NCBI GenBank assembly: GCA_027486255.1
Contig: JAIXPL010000019.1
Location: forward strand, 1-53,503
Source of the DNA: Comamonadaceae bacterium
GTDB lineage: Bacteria > Pseudomonadota > Gammaproteobacteria > Burkholderiales > Burkholderiaceae_C
Reading direction: 5' to 3'
Length of the DNA: 53,503 nucleotides
Shown here: positions 1 to 8,299 of the stretch, one piece after another
Numbering within the stretch: the stretch's first letter is position 1
Layout of the letters: each line of letters begins with the position of its first letter
Program-made: the position numbers and the translations under genes
The notes under the pieces: model-generated
Told to the model about the DNA's origin: nothing
Databases searched by the model: none
Seen by the model: only the letters and a program-made list of their open reading frames with translations

Positions 1-3000
1 ACATCAAGGCTGGTCTCGTCGCGCACCTTTTTGAGCAGCACATCCGTGAGCGAGCCAGCGCCAAATACCTCGGGCGCGCTCAGCTCGCCGGCCAGGCGGG
101 CGGCGCTTTCAGGCAAGGGCACAAAGCGGCTGCGCGGCTTTTGCGGCAGGCTTTTGAGCAGGGCCTGAATCTTGTCTTTGAGCATGCCGGGCACCAGCCA
201 TTCGCAGCGCTCTTCACTCACCTGGTTCAGCACGAAGAGCGGTACATCGACTGTGACGCCGTCTTTGGCATCGCCGGGCTCGTGCAGGTAGGCAGCCGCG
301 CAGTCCACGCCGCCTAAGCGCAGGGTTTTGGGAAAGGCCTGGGTGGTGATGCCGGCGGCCTCGTGGCGCATGAGCTCCTCGCGGCTGAGGAACAAAAGGC
401 GCGGGTTGGCGCGCGAGGCGTCTTTCCACCAGCGCTCGAAGGCGGCGCCGTTGTGAATGTCGGCGGGTACCTGCTGGTCGTAAAAGGCAAAAATCAGCTC
501 GTCGTCCACCAGCACGTCCTGGCGGCGCTGCTTGTGTTCAAGCTCCTGCACCTGGGCCATGAGCTTGTGGTTGGCCGCCAGGAAAGGCAGCTTGCTTTCC
601 CATTGGCCGGCCACCAGGGCTTCGCGAATAAAGATCTCGCGCGCGCCTTCGGGGTCGACCAGGCCAAAGTTGGCGCGGCGGTTGTTGTAGACCACCAAGC
701 CATACAGCGTGGCGCGCTCCAGCGCCGTCACTTGCGCGGCCTTTTTCTCCCAATGCGGGTCCAGCAGTTGCTTCTTGAGCAGATGGGCGCCCACCTGCTC
801 GATCCAGGCCGGGTCGATATTGGCGATGCCCCGGCCAAACAGTCGCGTGGTTTCCACCAGCTCGGCCGCCACGATCCAGCGGCCCGGCCGCTTAGAAAGC
901 CGCGCACCAGGGTGCCGGTTGAACTTGATGGCACGCGCGCCCAGGTAAAAGTCGTCCTCGTCGCTCTTGCAGCCGATGTTGCCCAGCAGGCCGCACAGCA
1001 TGGACAGGTGCAGCTGCTCGTAGCTCGCGGGCTGGGTGTTGATCTTCCAGCCTTGTTCGTTCACCACGCTGAGCAGCTGCGAATGAATGTCGCGCCACTC
1101 GCGCACGCGCCGCACATTGATGTAACTCTCGCGCAGCAGGTTCTCGTACTGGCGGTTGGAGAGTTTGTGTTGGGCGGGAGTGGCTTGCAGGGCACGGCCG
1201 CTGCCCTCACCCCTGCCCTCTCCCAGAGGGAGAGGGAGTGAAGAGGAGACGGCGCGCTTGCCCTCACTCTGGGGGAGAGGGGGCGAAATCGGGTTCTGGC
1301 TCCCTCTCCCTCCGGGAGAGGGTTGGGGTGAGGGCATCCCCCGTAACGCCGGCGCAGGAGAACCACCCGCCGCCAGCGGTTCCGCCGGCCGCCCCGGGTG
1401 GCCGCCGCGCGCGTCGTGAATCCAGTTCCAGAGCTTGAGGTAGGAGACGAATTCGCTTTTCTCGTCGTCAAACTTGGCATGCTGCTGGTCGGCCTGGGCT
1501 TGCTTGTCCAGGGGGCGGTCGCGCACGTCCTGCACGCTCAGGGCGCTGGCGATCACCAGCACCTCCTCCAGGGCCTTGCGCTCGCGGGCTTCCAGCAGCA
1601 TGCGGCCTACGCGCGGGTCCAGCGGGAGTTTGGCCAGCAGGTGGCCGACGGGTGTGAGCTCGTTGCCCTCGTCCACCGCGCCCAGCTCACCCAAGAGCTG
1701 ATAGCCGTCGGCAATGGCGCGGCGCTGGGGCGGCTCAATAAAGGCGAAGTCTTCCACCGAACCGAGGTGCAGCGCCTTCATGCGCAAAATCACCGAGGCC
1801 AGCGAGCTGCGCAGAATTTCCGGGTCGGTAAAGCGGGGGCGGCTGTTGAAATCGGCCTCTTCATAGAGGCGAATGCAGATGCCCTCGGCCACGCGGCCGC
1901 AGCGGCCGGCGCGCTGGTTGGCCGCTGCCTGCGAGATGGGCTCGACCAGCAGCTGCTCCACCTTGCTGCGGAAGCTGTAGCGCTTCACACGGGCGGTGCC
2001 GCTGTCAATCACATAGCGGATGCCGGGCACCGTGAGCGAGGTCTCGGCCACGTTGGTGGCCAGCACAATGCGCCGCTGGCCGTGCGGCTCAAAAATACGG
2101 TCTTGCTCGGCCTGCGAGAGGCGGGCAAACAGAGGCAGCACCTCCGCATCGCGCAGCACCGGCTGGTGCGAGAGGTGCTTGCGCAGGTGGTCGGCGGCCT
2201 CTCGGATCTCGCGCTCACCGGGCAGGAAGATCAGGATGTCGCCATGCGCGCTGCCGCCGCGCCAGAGTTCGTCCACCGCGTCGGCAATCGCGTCGTTCAG
2301 GTCGTGGTCGCGGCTTTCCTCGAAGGGGCGGTAGCGCTGCTCCACCGGGAAGGTGCGGCCCGAGACCATGAGCACCGGCGCTGGGCCCTTGGTCGATGAA
2401 AAGTAGTCCGCAAAGCGCTGGGCATCGATGGTGGCCGAGGTGATGACCACCTTCAAATCGGGCCGGCGTGGCAGCAGCTGGCGCAGGTAGCCCAGCAAAA
2501 AGTCGATGTTCAGGCTGCGCTCGTGGGCCTCGTCGATGATGAGGGTGTCATAGGCCCGCAGCAGCGGGTCGGTTTGGGTTTCGGCCAGCAAGATGCCGTC
2601 GGTCATGAGCTTGACCGAGGCGCCCGGCGAGAGCCGGTCTTGAAAGCGCACCTTGTAGCCCACCACCTCTCCCAGGGGGGTCTTTATTTCCTCGGCGATG
2701 CGCTTGGCCACACTCGATGCCGCAACGCGCCGGGGCTGGGTGTGGCCGATCAGATGGCCGCGCTGGCCCGGGTGGTTGGCGCTGCCGCGCCCCAGACTGA
2801 GCGCAATCTTGGGCAGCTGGGTGGTTTTGCCCGAGCCGGTTTCACCGCAGACGATGACCACCTGATGGCCCGCAATGGCCTGGGCAATCTCCTCGCGCTT
2901 GCCCGAGACGGGCAGGGATTCCGGGAACTCCAGGTGCAGGGGGCGAACGGGCGCAGGTGTGGCGGACAAAGAACGATCGCCGCTCGGGCGTGGTGCGTAA

Positions 3001-3011
3001 GTGGCGGTCAA
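1..3011 (-). CDS. hrpA: ATP-dependent RNA helicase HrpA, DEAH box (3' end beyond window)
   Basis: This is a DEAH-box helicase that acts on RNA and ribosomal complexes. About 1,000 residues are visible; the gene runs off the left edge, so roughly the last quarter of a protein of about 1,300 residues is missing. Visible motifs in order: Walker A GETGSGKT (about residue 58), IIDEAHE (about 158), SAT, and the motif VI region QRAGRCGR. The HrpA-specific stretch LKLWNW...REWRDIHSQL follows. Between LKLWNWIHDARGG and KLSNRQYENLL lies an insert of about 55 low-complexity residues encoded by the palindromic repeat at 1203-1335, with the frame kept. No ATG lies in frame near the expected N-terminus. 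I use TTG at 3011; TTG at 2969 is an alternative. The gene is divergent from argA, with about 55 bases between starts. Confidence 0.93.
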   Translation of the reverse strand, partial: MTATYAPRPSGDRSLSATPAPVRPLHLEFPESLPVSGKREEIAQAIAGHQVVIVCGETGSGKTTQLPKIALSLGRGSANHPGQRGHLIGHTQPRRVAASSVAKRIAEEIKTPLGEVVGYKVRFQDRLSPGASVKLMTDGILLAETQTDPLLRAYDTLIIDEAHERSLNIDFLLGYLRQLLPRRPDLKVVITSATIDAQRFADYFSSTKGPAPVLMVSGRTFPVEQRYRPFEESRDHDLNDAIADAVDELWRGGSAHGDILIFLPGEREIREAADHLRKHLSHQPVLRDAEVLPLFARLSQAEQDRIFEPHGQRRIVLATNVAETSLTVPGIRYVIDSGTARVKRYSFRSKVEQLLVEPISQAAANQRAGRCGRVAEGICIRLYEEADFNSRPRFTDPEILRSSLASVILRMKALHLGSVEDFAFIEPPQRRAIADGYQLLGELGAVDEGNELTPVGHLLAKLPLDPRVGRMLLEARERKALEEVLVIASALSVQDVRDRPLDKQAQADQQHAKFDDEKSEFVSYLKLWNWIHDARGGHPGRPAEPLAAGGSPAPALRGMPSPQPSPGGRGSQNPISPPLPQSEGKRAVSSSLPLPLGEGRGEGSGRALQATPAQHKLSNRQYENLLRESYINVRRVREWRDIHSQLLSVVNEQGWKINTQPASYEQLHLSMLCGLLGNIGCKSDEDDFYLGARAIKFNRHPGARLSKRPGRWIVAAELVETTRLFGRGIANIDPAWIEQVGAHLLKKQLLDPHWEKKAAQVTALERATLYGLVVYNNRRANFGLVDPEGAREIFIREALVAGQWESKLPFLAANHKLMAQVQELEHKQRRQDVLVDDELIFAFYDQQVPADIHNGAAFERWWKDASRANPRLLFLSREELMRHEAAGITTQAFPKTLRLGGVDCAAAYLHEPGDAKDGVTVDVPLFVLNQVSEERCEWLVPGMLKDKIQALLKSLPQKPRSRFVPLPESAARLAGELSAPEVFGAGSLTDVLLKKVRDETSLD
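1203..1335. repeat. Palindromic MITE-like repeat inserted in frame within hrpA
   Basis: The element is bounded by imperfect inverted repeats of 22 bases: GCCCTCACCCCTGCCCTCTC at 1203 and the complement of GGGAGAGGGTTGGGGTGAGG ending at 1335 (20 of 22 positions agree). Inner copies of CCCTCTCCC/GGGAGAGGG form further hairpins. On the hrpA strand it reads through without a stop, giving peptides such as PSPQPSPGGRG and LPLPLGEGRGEG. This repeat type is familiar from GC-rich proteobacterial genomes, usually between genes. No second copy was noticed in the window. Confidence 0.85.
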
Positions 3012-3066
3012 GGGTGACCGGGGAGGAACTTCGGTGAAAATCGGCCCATCTAGCCCTGGAAAGTCG

Positions 3067-4413
3067 ATGTCAGCCGTCTTTAATTTTACCTTCGTGCCCT
3101 GGTTCCGCTCAGTGGCGCCCTACATCCATCTGCACAGGGGCAAGACCTTTGTCGTCGGCATGGCAGGCGAAGCGATTGCGGCGGGCAAGCTGCAGCACAT
3201 CGCGCAGGACCTGGCCCTCATTCAGAGCATGGGCGTGAAGATCGTGCTGGTGCACGGCTTTCGGCCCCAGGTGAACGAGCAGTTGGCAGCCAAGGGGCAT
3301 GAGGCGCACTATGCCCAGGGCATGCGCATCACCGACGGTGTTGCCCTCGATTGCGCGCAAGAAGCCGCCGGCCAGCTGCGCTACGAGATCGAGGCCGCCT
3401 TCAGCCAGGGCCTGCCCAACACGCCCATGGCCGGCTCCACGGTGCGGGTGATCTCGGGCAACTTCATCACGGCGCGCCCTGTGGGCATCGTCGACGGGGT
3501 CGACTTCAAGCATTCGGGCCTGGTGCGCAAGGTCGACACCCAGGGCATCAAGCAGACCCTGGACATGGGCGCCATGGTGCTGCTGTCACCGTTTGGCTTT
3601 TCCATCACGGGCGAGGCCTTCAACCTGAGCATGGAGGAGGTGGCCACCCTCGTGGCCATTGAGCTGCAGGCCGACAAGCTGATCTTCCTGACCGAGGTGC
3701 CGGGCATCCGCATCAACCCCAGTGAACCCGAGGGCGAGGACAACCCCATCGACCTCGAGATGCCGCTGGACTATGCCGAGCGCCTGCTGCGCCAGCTGCC
3801 ACCGCCGCAAAAACCCACCGACATCGCGTTTTACCTGCAGCACTGCGTCAAGGCCTGCAAATTCGGCGTAGAGCGCAGCCACATCCTGCCCTTTGCCACC
3901 GATGGTGCGCTGCTGCTGGAGGTGTATGTGCACGACGGCATCGGCACCATGGTCATTGACGAAAAGCTCGAAAGCCTGCGCGAGGCCACGGTCGACGACG
4001 TGGGCGGCATCCTGCAGCTGATCGAGCCCTTCGAGAAAGACGGCACCCTGGTTACGCGCGACCGCACCGAAATTGAGCGCGATGCGGGGCTCTATTCCGT
4101 GATCGAGCACGATGGCGTGATCTTCGGCTGCGCTGCGCTCTACCCCTACCCCGAGGCCAAGACAGGCGAAATGGCGGCGCTCACGGTGTCGCCGCAAAGC
4201 CAGGGCCAGGGCGATGGCGAACGCATCTTGAAGCGCGTGGAGCACCGCGCCAAGGCCCAGGGCCTGACCAGCATCTTCGTGCTCACCACCCGCACCATGC
4301 ACTGGTTCTTAAAGCGCGGCTTTCAGCCAGCAGACACCGCCTGGCTGCCCGAGGCCCGCAAACGCAGCTACAACTTCTCTCGCAAGAGCCAGGTGCTGGT
4401 CAAGCACCTTTGA
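3067..4413 (+). CDS. argA: Amino-acid N-acetyltransferase (N-acetylglutamate synthase)
   Basis: It acetylates glutamate with acetyl-CoA, the first step of arginine synthesis, in the cytoplasm. The 448-residue protein has the two-part layout of classical ArgA. The N-terminal amino-acid-kinase-like domain (about 1-290) carries VLVHGFRPQVNEQL and the segment LLSPFGFSITGEAFNL. The C-terminal GNAT domain (about 300-448) carries the acetyl-CoA loop region VSPQSQGQGDGERIL. The start is set at ATG 3067 (MSAVFNFTFVPWFR); the frame stays open to GTG 3001, but that extension (MAVKGDRGGTS) does not look like ArgA. It is divergent from hrpA. In the family the kinase-like domain binds arginine for feedback inhibition. 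Confidence 0.96.
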   Translation: MSAVFNFTFVPWFRSVAPYIHLHRGKTFVVGMAGEAIAAGKLQHIAQDLALIQSMGVKIVLVHGFRPQVNEQLAAKGHEAHYAQGMRITDGVALDCAQEAAGQLRYEIEAAFSQGLPNTPMAGSTVRVISGNFITARPVGIVDGVDFKHSGLVRKVDTQGIKQTLDMGAMVLLSPFGFSITGEAFNLSMEEVATLVAIELQADKLIFLTEVPGIRINPSEPEGEDNPIDLEMPLDYAERLLRQLPPPQKPTDIAFYLQHCVKACKFGVERSHILPFATDGALLLEVYVHDGIGTMVIDEKLESLREATVDDVGGILQLIEPFEKDGTLVTRDRTEIERDAGLYSVIEHDGVIFGCAALYPYPEAKTGEMAALTVSPQSQGQGDGERILKRVEHRAKAQGLTSIFVLTTRTMHWFLKRGFQPADTAWLPEARKRSYNFSRKSQVLVKHL

Positions 4414-4421
4414 AGACAGGT

Positions 4422-4508
4422 GACATCGCCCAGGGACTGGGCTCCTACAGGAACCATTAGGCGTAAGGCGCTCGCATGTCGTAGGAGCCGAGCCCCCTCG
4501 GCGATGTC
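4422..4508. repeat. REP-like inverted pair of hairpins after argA
   Basis: Two copies of a 27-28 base unit lie in opposite orientation at 4422-4448 and 4481-4508, with the shared pattern GACATCGCC...GGCTCCTAC. Each unit folds by itself: GCCCAG/CTGGGC with loop GGA in the first, GCCGAG/CTCGGC with loop CCCC in the second. The paired bases differ between units in a compensatory way, so the stem is what is conserved. The whole region can also form one long hairpin. It lies between the convergent ends of argA and the DUF883 gene, so it may act as a bidirectional terminator. Confidence 0.75.
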
Positions 4509-4520
4509 TTGGCCTGCTAC

Positions 4521-4922
4521 TTACTCCCCGTAGCGCGTAGAGCGCCCTCCGCTGAAACGCCCGATCACATAACCCACCAGCATGGACAGCAGGATGGCCT
4601 GCATCGGATGCTCCTGGACCGTGCTGCGCGAGTAATCCAGGGCCTGCTTAGGGATGTCCGAGACGCCTCGGGCCTTTTCATCGATCTTGCCGGCCCAGTC
4701 GCGCGCCGTGCTGGCCAGCTTGTCCACGGTGCTGTGAACTGCCCCCTGCACCCGCTCGAGCGCCTCGCGCGCGTCCGTGCCCCCGGAGCCTGCGCCTCCC
4801 ATGCTGCCGGTGCTGCTGTAGGTCGAACTGCCGACACCCGAGCTCGAGCCGGTTGAGCCCAGCCCAGAAGAGCCGGTGCTGGTGCGGCTGCGGTCGCTGG
4901 AAGGAAAGGGGGCGTTGTCCAT
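4521..4922 (-). CDS. DUF883 / YqjD-ElaB-like membrane-tethered protein
   Basis: A 133-residue protein. After MDNAPFPSSDRS the first 55 residues are almost entirely Ser, Gly and Thr. A charged helical segment follows (AREALERVQGAVHSTVDKLAS, WAGKIDEKARG). The C-terminus has one short glycine-containing membrane segment (AILLSMLVGYVIGRF) and a basic tail. This is the layout of the YqjD/ElaB family; the E. coli members are inner-membrane proteins of stationary phase that bind ribosomes. The start at 4922 is supported by GGAG placed 6 bases upstream; a longer open frame exists but lacks such a site. The Ser/Gly-rich head is much longer than in E. coli YqjD as I remember it. Confidence 0.8.
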   Translation of the reverse strand: MDNAPFPSSDRSRTSTGSSGLGSTGSSSGVGSSTYSSTGSMGGAGSGGTDAREALERVQGAVHSTVDKLASTARDWAGKIDEKARGVSDIPKQALDYSRSTVQEHPMQAILLSMLVGYVIGRFSGGRSTRYGE

Positions 4923-5175
4923 GGTGATCTCCGAAGTGCGTTGCTGAAGGGGGTGTGGCCTGGAAAGCCCGGGGCCAGCCTGAAGCACTCTAGACCCGCT
5001 TGGGGCCTGGACTGTGAGGCGAGGCAGGTGGCTGCCGTAGGACAAGAGAGGGGCCTGCACACGGTCTGCCTTCGAGGCAGCTGCGGCCCTGCCGCGTCCT
5101 ACATGCCGGGAGCATCCAGACTGACAGAACACATTTGAGCCCAGGCCTAAATTGGATGCTTCAGGAGGGCATCCC

Positions 5176-5934
5176 ATGACACTTATGCGACCGCTGAACC
5201 GCGAACGGCAGCATTCGCGCATTCCTGCGCCACTTGAATTGCGCACAAAGGAAGTGCGCATTCCGGTGGGCTCGGCCTGGCTCTATGGTGATCTGGTGAT
5301 GCCCGAGCACGCGGCGGGCTTGGTGCTGTTCGCGCACGGCAGTGGCAGCGGACGGCACAGCGCACGCAATCGCCAGGTGGCCGCTTGCCTGAACCAAGCG
5401 GGACTGGGCACCCTGCTCTTTGACCTGCTCACCGTGCACGAAGAGCAGGAAGACATCCATACCGCCGAACACCGCTTCAACATCAGCCTGCTGACCGATC
5501 GCATGCAGACCGCCACGCTTTGGGCACTGCAGCAGCCCGGGCTCTGGGAACTGCCGCTGGGCTATTTTGGCGCCAGCACCGGCAGTGCAGCGGCCCTGAT
5601 CGCGGCCGCGCGCATGGACGGCCGCATTGCCGCGGTGGTCTCTCGAGGCGGCCGGCCCGACTTGGCGGGGCCCGTGGTGCTGGCCAGCATCAGTGCGCCC
5701 ACGCTCTTCATTGTGGGGGGCTCAGACCGCCAGGTGCTGCCTCTGAACATGGAGGCCTACAGCCACTTGCAGTGCAGCAAACGCCTGGCCATCGTGCCCG
5801 GCGCCACGCACCTCTTTGAGGAACCCGGGGCCTTGCAGGAGGTGTCGCGGCTGGCCACGGAATGGTTCAGTCTCCACTTTACCCAGCCGCATCCGGGATT
5901 GCCGGTCTCGCACCTGAGCCTGGGCGCGCATTAA
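5176..5934 (+). CDS. Dienelactone-hydrolase-like alpha/beta hydrolase
   Basis: A 252-residue cytoplasmic alpha/beta hydrolase of unknown substrate. Visible features: oxyanion-type loop FAHGSGSGRHS (about 53-62), nucleophile elbow GAST with Ser134, an Asp candidate in GGSDRQV, and a His in GATHLFEE. The start at 5176 follows a strong AGGAGGG at 5163-5169; the upstream in-frame TTG at 5152 is less likely. It is the first gene of a compact trio with the phosphoribosyltransferase (30 bases on) and the erythromycin-esterase homologue. The family recurs beside or fused to such phosphoribosyltransferases, which suggests a common pathway, but no reaction can be assigned. Confidence 0.85.
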   Translation: MTLMRPLNRERQHSRIPAPLELRTKEVRIPVGSAWLYGDLVMPEHAAGLVLFAHGSGSGRHSARNRQVAACLNQAGLGTLLFDLLTVHEEQEDIHTAEHRFNISLLTDRMQTATLWALQQPGLWELPLGYFGASTGSAAALIAAARMDGRIAAVVSRGGRPDLAGPVVLASISAPTLFIVGGSDRQVLPLNMEAYSHLQCSKRLAIVPGATHLFEEPGALQEVSRLATEWFSLHFTQPHPGLPVSHLSLGAH

Positions 5935-5964
5935 AGCGCCTGCCAGGCAGGCAAGGGCAACCCC

Positions 5965-6669
5965 ATGACGCGCTTGCGAACGCAGACCCCCGCCTACAGA
6001 GACCGGGAGCATGCCGGACGCGTGTTGGCGCAGCACCTGGTCGGCCATGTGGGCCAGCCGCCGCCCTTGGTGCTGGCCCTGCCGCGCGGCGGCGTGGCTG
6101 TGGCCTATGAAGTGGCCCAGGCCCTGCATGCCCCGCTGGACATCTGGGTGGTGCGCAAGCTCGGCCTGCCCGGCCATGAGGAATACGCCATGGGCGCCAT
6201 TGCCAGCGGCGGCGTGCGCGTCATGAACCCCTTGCCCGGTATGGACCTTAAGCCCGAGGCGGTGGCCCGGGTGGTGGCGCGGGAAGAGGCCGAATTGTTG
6301 CGCCGCGAGCGGGTGTACAGGGGCGACCATCCGTCGGCCAGCGTGACCGGACGCCATGTGATCCTGGTCGACGACGGCTTGGCCACTGGCGCCACCATGC
6401 GCGCCGCCGCCCTGGCGGTGAGGGCCGGGCATCCTTCGCGCCTGACCATTGCCGTGCCGGTGGGCGCCCGCGACAGCTGCGAGAGCCTCGCCGACGTGGC
6501 CGATGAGGTGGTCTGCCCCTTCATGCCCGAGCCTTTCCGGGCGGTGGGCCTGTGGTACGAGCACATGCCCCAGGCCAGCGACGAAGAAGTGCGCCACCTG
6601 CTGGGCCAGGCTTGGCATGAACATGTGCGCGAGCTGCGGCATGGCCGTCCCGCCTCGCCGGTCCCCTGA
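5965..6669 (+). CDS. Phosphoribosyltransferase-domain protein
   Basis: A 234-residue type I PRTase fold protein. The PRPP loop VILVDDGLATGAT spans about residues 132-144 and is complete, with both acidic residues. The N-terminal region has LALPRGGVAVAYEVA and VVRKLGLPGHEEYAMGAIA, typical of the stand-alone PRTase group linked to dienelactone hydrolases rather than purine or pyrimidine salvage enzymes. A PRPP-dependent reaction is expected, but the acceptor is unknown. It is 30 bases after the hydrolase gene and 6 bases before the erythromycin-esterase-like gene, so co-translation is likely. Confidence 0.85.
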   Translation: MTRLRTQTPAYRDREHAGRVLAQHLVGHVGQPPPLVLALPRGGVAVAYEVAQALHAPLDIWVVRKLGLPGHEEYAMGAIASGGVRVMNPLPGMDLKPEAVARVVAREEAELLRRERVYRGDHPSASVTGRHVILVDDGLATGATMRAAALAVRAGHPSRLTIAVPVGARDSCESLADVADEVVCPFMPEPFRAVGLWYEHMPQASDEEVRHLLGQAWHEHVRELRHGRPASPVP

Positions 6670-6675
6670 GACACC

Positions 6676-8028
6676 ATGCCCCAGACCTCCTCACCCGCAC
6701 CGCGCACGGTAGAGATCGTGACCGGTCTGCAACGGCACTTGCAGCCCTTGTGGGGTCAGCCCGCCGACTACGACCGCCTGCTCACGGCCATGGGGCCTGC
6801 GCGCTTCATCCTGCTTGGCGAAGCCTCGCACGGCACCCACGAGTTCTACCGGGAGCGCTGCGAGATCACCAAGCGCCTGATTCTTGAAGCAGGCGTGCGG
6901 GCCGTGGCCGTGGAGGCCGACTGGCCCGATGCCTGGCGCGTCAACCGCTACGTACAAGGTAGCGGTGACGATGCCAGCGCCGAAGCCGCTCTGCAGGGCT
7001 TCGAGCGTTTTCCGGCCTGGATGTGGCGCAACGTGGAGGTGCAGCGCTTCGTGGAGTGGCTGCGCGCCCACAACATGGCCCAGGCGCCCGGGCAGCGCGT
7101 GGGCTTTTATGGCCTGGACCTCTACAGCCTGTTCCGCTCCATGCGCGAGGTGCTGGACTACCTGGAACGCACCGACCCGGCGGCCGCCCAGCGTGCCCGC
7201 GCCCGCTATGCCTGCTTTGACCACGTGCGTGAAGACAGCCAGGCCTACGGCTACGCCGCCAGCTATGGCCTGGCACGCAGCTGCGAGGACGAGGTCATTG
7301 CGCAGCTGCGCGACATCCATCTGCGCAGCGCCGAATCCGTCAGGCCCGACAACTTGGACGAGGGCTTTCATGCCCGGCAGAACGCCCGCCTGGTGCGCAA
7401 TGCCGAGGAGTACTACCGCAGCATGTTCAGGGCCCGGGTGTCCTCCTGGAACCTGCGAGACCAGCACATGCAGGAGACCGTGCAGGCCCTGGATGCCCAC
7501 CTCAGTGAGGCGGCGGGCCAGCCGGTGCGCATGGCGCTGTGGGCGCACAACTCTCACCTCGGTGATGCCGGCGCCACCGAAATGGGCGAGCGCGGCGAAT
7601 GGAATCTGGGTCAGCTCATGCGCGAGTGCTATGCAGAGCAGGTGTTCAACGTGGGCATGAGCACCCACCACGGCTGGGTGAGCGCCGCACCAGAGTGGGA
7701 CTCACCGGCCCAGCGCAAACGCGTGCGGCCTGGCCTGGCCGGGAGCTGGGAGGACCTGCTGCACCAGACCGAATGCAGCCGCATGTTGCTGGTGTTCAGA
7801 GGTCAACCGGCGCTGTGCCAGCTCACGGATGCCATGCGCCTGCAAAGAGCCATCGGGGTGATCTACCGGCCCGAGACCGAGCGGCTGAGCCATTACTTCC
7901 ACACCCACCTGCCGCGGCAGTTCGACGCCCTGCTCCACTTTGACGAGACCCAGGCGCTGGAGCCCCTGGACAAGTCGGGGGTCTGGGTCAGCGGGGAGAT
8001 GCCGGAGACGTATCCGACGGGGATGTGA
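6676..8028 (+). CDS. Erythromycin-esterase-like protein (PF05139 type)
   Basis: A 450-residue member of the EreA/EreB superfamily. The signature residues are present: LLGEASHGTHEFY with Glu49, His52 and His55, VEADWP with Glu80, and WAHNSHLGD around 289-297. Known Ere enzymes open macrolide lactones, but most chromosomal homologues are not resistance genes and have unknown substrates. It is the third gene of the hydrolase-PRTase trio. Fusions of the PRTase and this domain occur in mycobacteria, which supports a shared pathway. Macrolide resistance should not be inferred from this gene alone. Its 3' end overlaps by 41 bases with a small ORF on the other strand. Confidence 0.87.
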   Translation: MPQTSSPAPRTVEIVTGLQRHLQPLWGQPADYDRLLTAMGPARFILLGEASHGTHEFYRERCEITKRLILEAGVRAVAVEADWPDAWRVNRYVQGSGDDASAEAALQGFERFPAWMWRNVEVQRFVEWLRAHNMAQAPGQRVGFYGLDLYSLFRSMREVLDYLERTDPAAAQRARARYACFDHVREDSQAYGYAASYGLARSCEDEVIAQLRDIHLRSAESVRPDNLDEGFHARQNARLVRNAEEYYRSMFRARVSSWNLRDQHMQETVQALDAHLSEAAGQPVRMALWAHNSHLGDAGATEMGERGEWNLGQLMRECYAEQVFNVGMSTHHGWVSAAPEWDSPAQRKRVRPGLAGSWEDLLHQTECSRMLLVFRGQPALCQLTDAMRLQRAIGVIYRPETERLSHYFHTHLPRQFDALLHFDETQALEPLDKSGVWVSGEMPETYPTGM

Positions 8029-8197
8029 GGCCGGCCTGGCCAAAGTCAGAACCCGACATCTGCGCGGGTGCAGCCGCTTGTGTGCCAGACGTGGACTGCA
8101 CAGCGCCCGGCACTGGAGGCGCGCCATCGCCCTGAGGGGATTGCGCGCTTTGCACAATGCGCTGGGCCACTTCCTTGAACAGGCTGGAGTGAGTCAT
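7988..8197 (-). CDS. Possible small protein, 69 residues, unknown function
   Basis: The ORF starts with MTHSSLFKEVAQRIVQSAQ, which could form an amphipathic helix, and continues with a Pro/Ala/Ser/Gly-rich tail. AGAGGAAA lies about 9 bases before the ATG. About 65 bases upstream there is a TATAAA element flanked by two similar near-palindromes (8268-8299), a good promoter arrangement for this strand. The last 41 bases overlap the 3' end of the erythromycin-esterase-like gene. No family is recognised; expression of a non-coding RNA from the same promoter is the main alternative. Confidence 0.45.
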   Translation of the reverse strand: MTHSSLFKEVAQRIVQSAQSPQGDGAPPVPGAVQSTSGTQAAAPAQMSGSDFGQAGLTSPSDTSPASPR

Positions 8198-8261
8198 GAC
8201 TGAAGGTTTCCTCTGGCGTCGAGACTGAAGGCCATCGCGGGAACAGGCCCAAGCGCCGCAG

Positions 8262-8299
8262 TTTATAGGGGAAATCCCTCAAAAACTCGGGTAAACCCC
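8262..8299 (-). promoter_or_regulatory. Promoter with two near-palindromic activator-like sites
   Basis: Read on the minus strand, two copies of GGGRTTTMCCC (8289-8299 and 8268-8278) have centres about 21 bases apart, two helical turns. They are followed immediately by TATAAA (complement of 8262-8267). The upstream copy covers the position expected for a -35 box. This is a typical layout for a dimeric activator touching RNA polymerase. The regulator is not known; a NarL/LuxR-type response regulator is a guess from site shape only. Confidence 0.45.

Noticed and set aside
1203-1335. CRISPR array
   Set aside because: The repeats are inverted and degenerate with no equal spacers; no cas genes are in the window.
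1061-1480. 139-codon frame with LPEGEG/LSLWERAGVRA peptides
   Set aside because: It is another frame of the palindromic repeat inside hrpA; such peptides are a known annotation artefact of this repeat.
6676-8028. Macrolide resistance gene
   Set aside because: The Ere-fold protein belongs to a chromosomal cluster with a PRTase and hydrolase, and most such homologues do not act on erythromycin.
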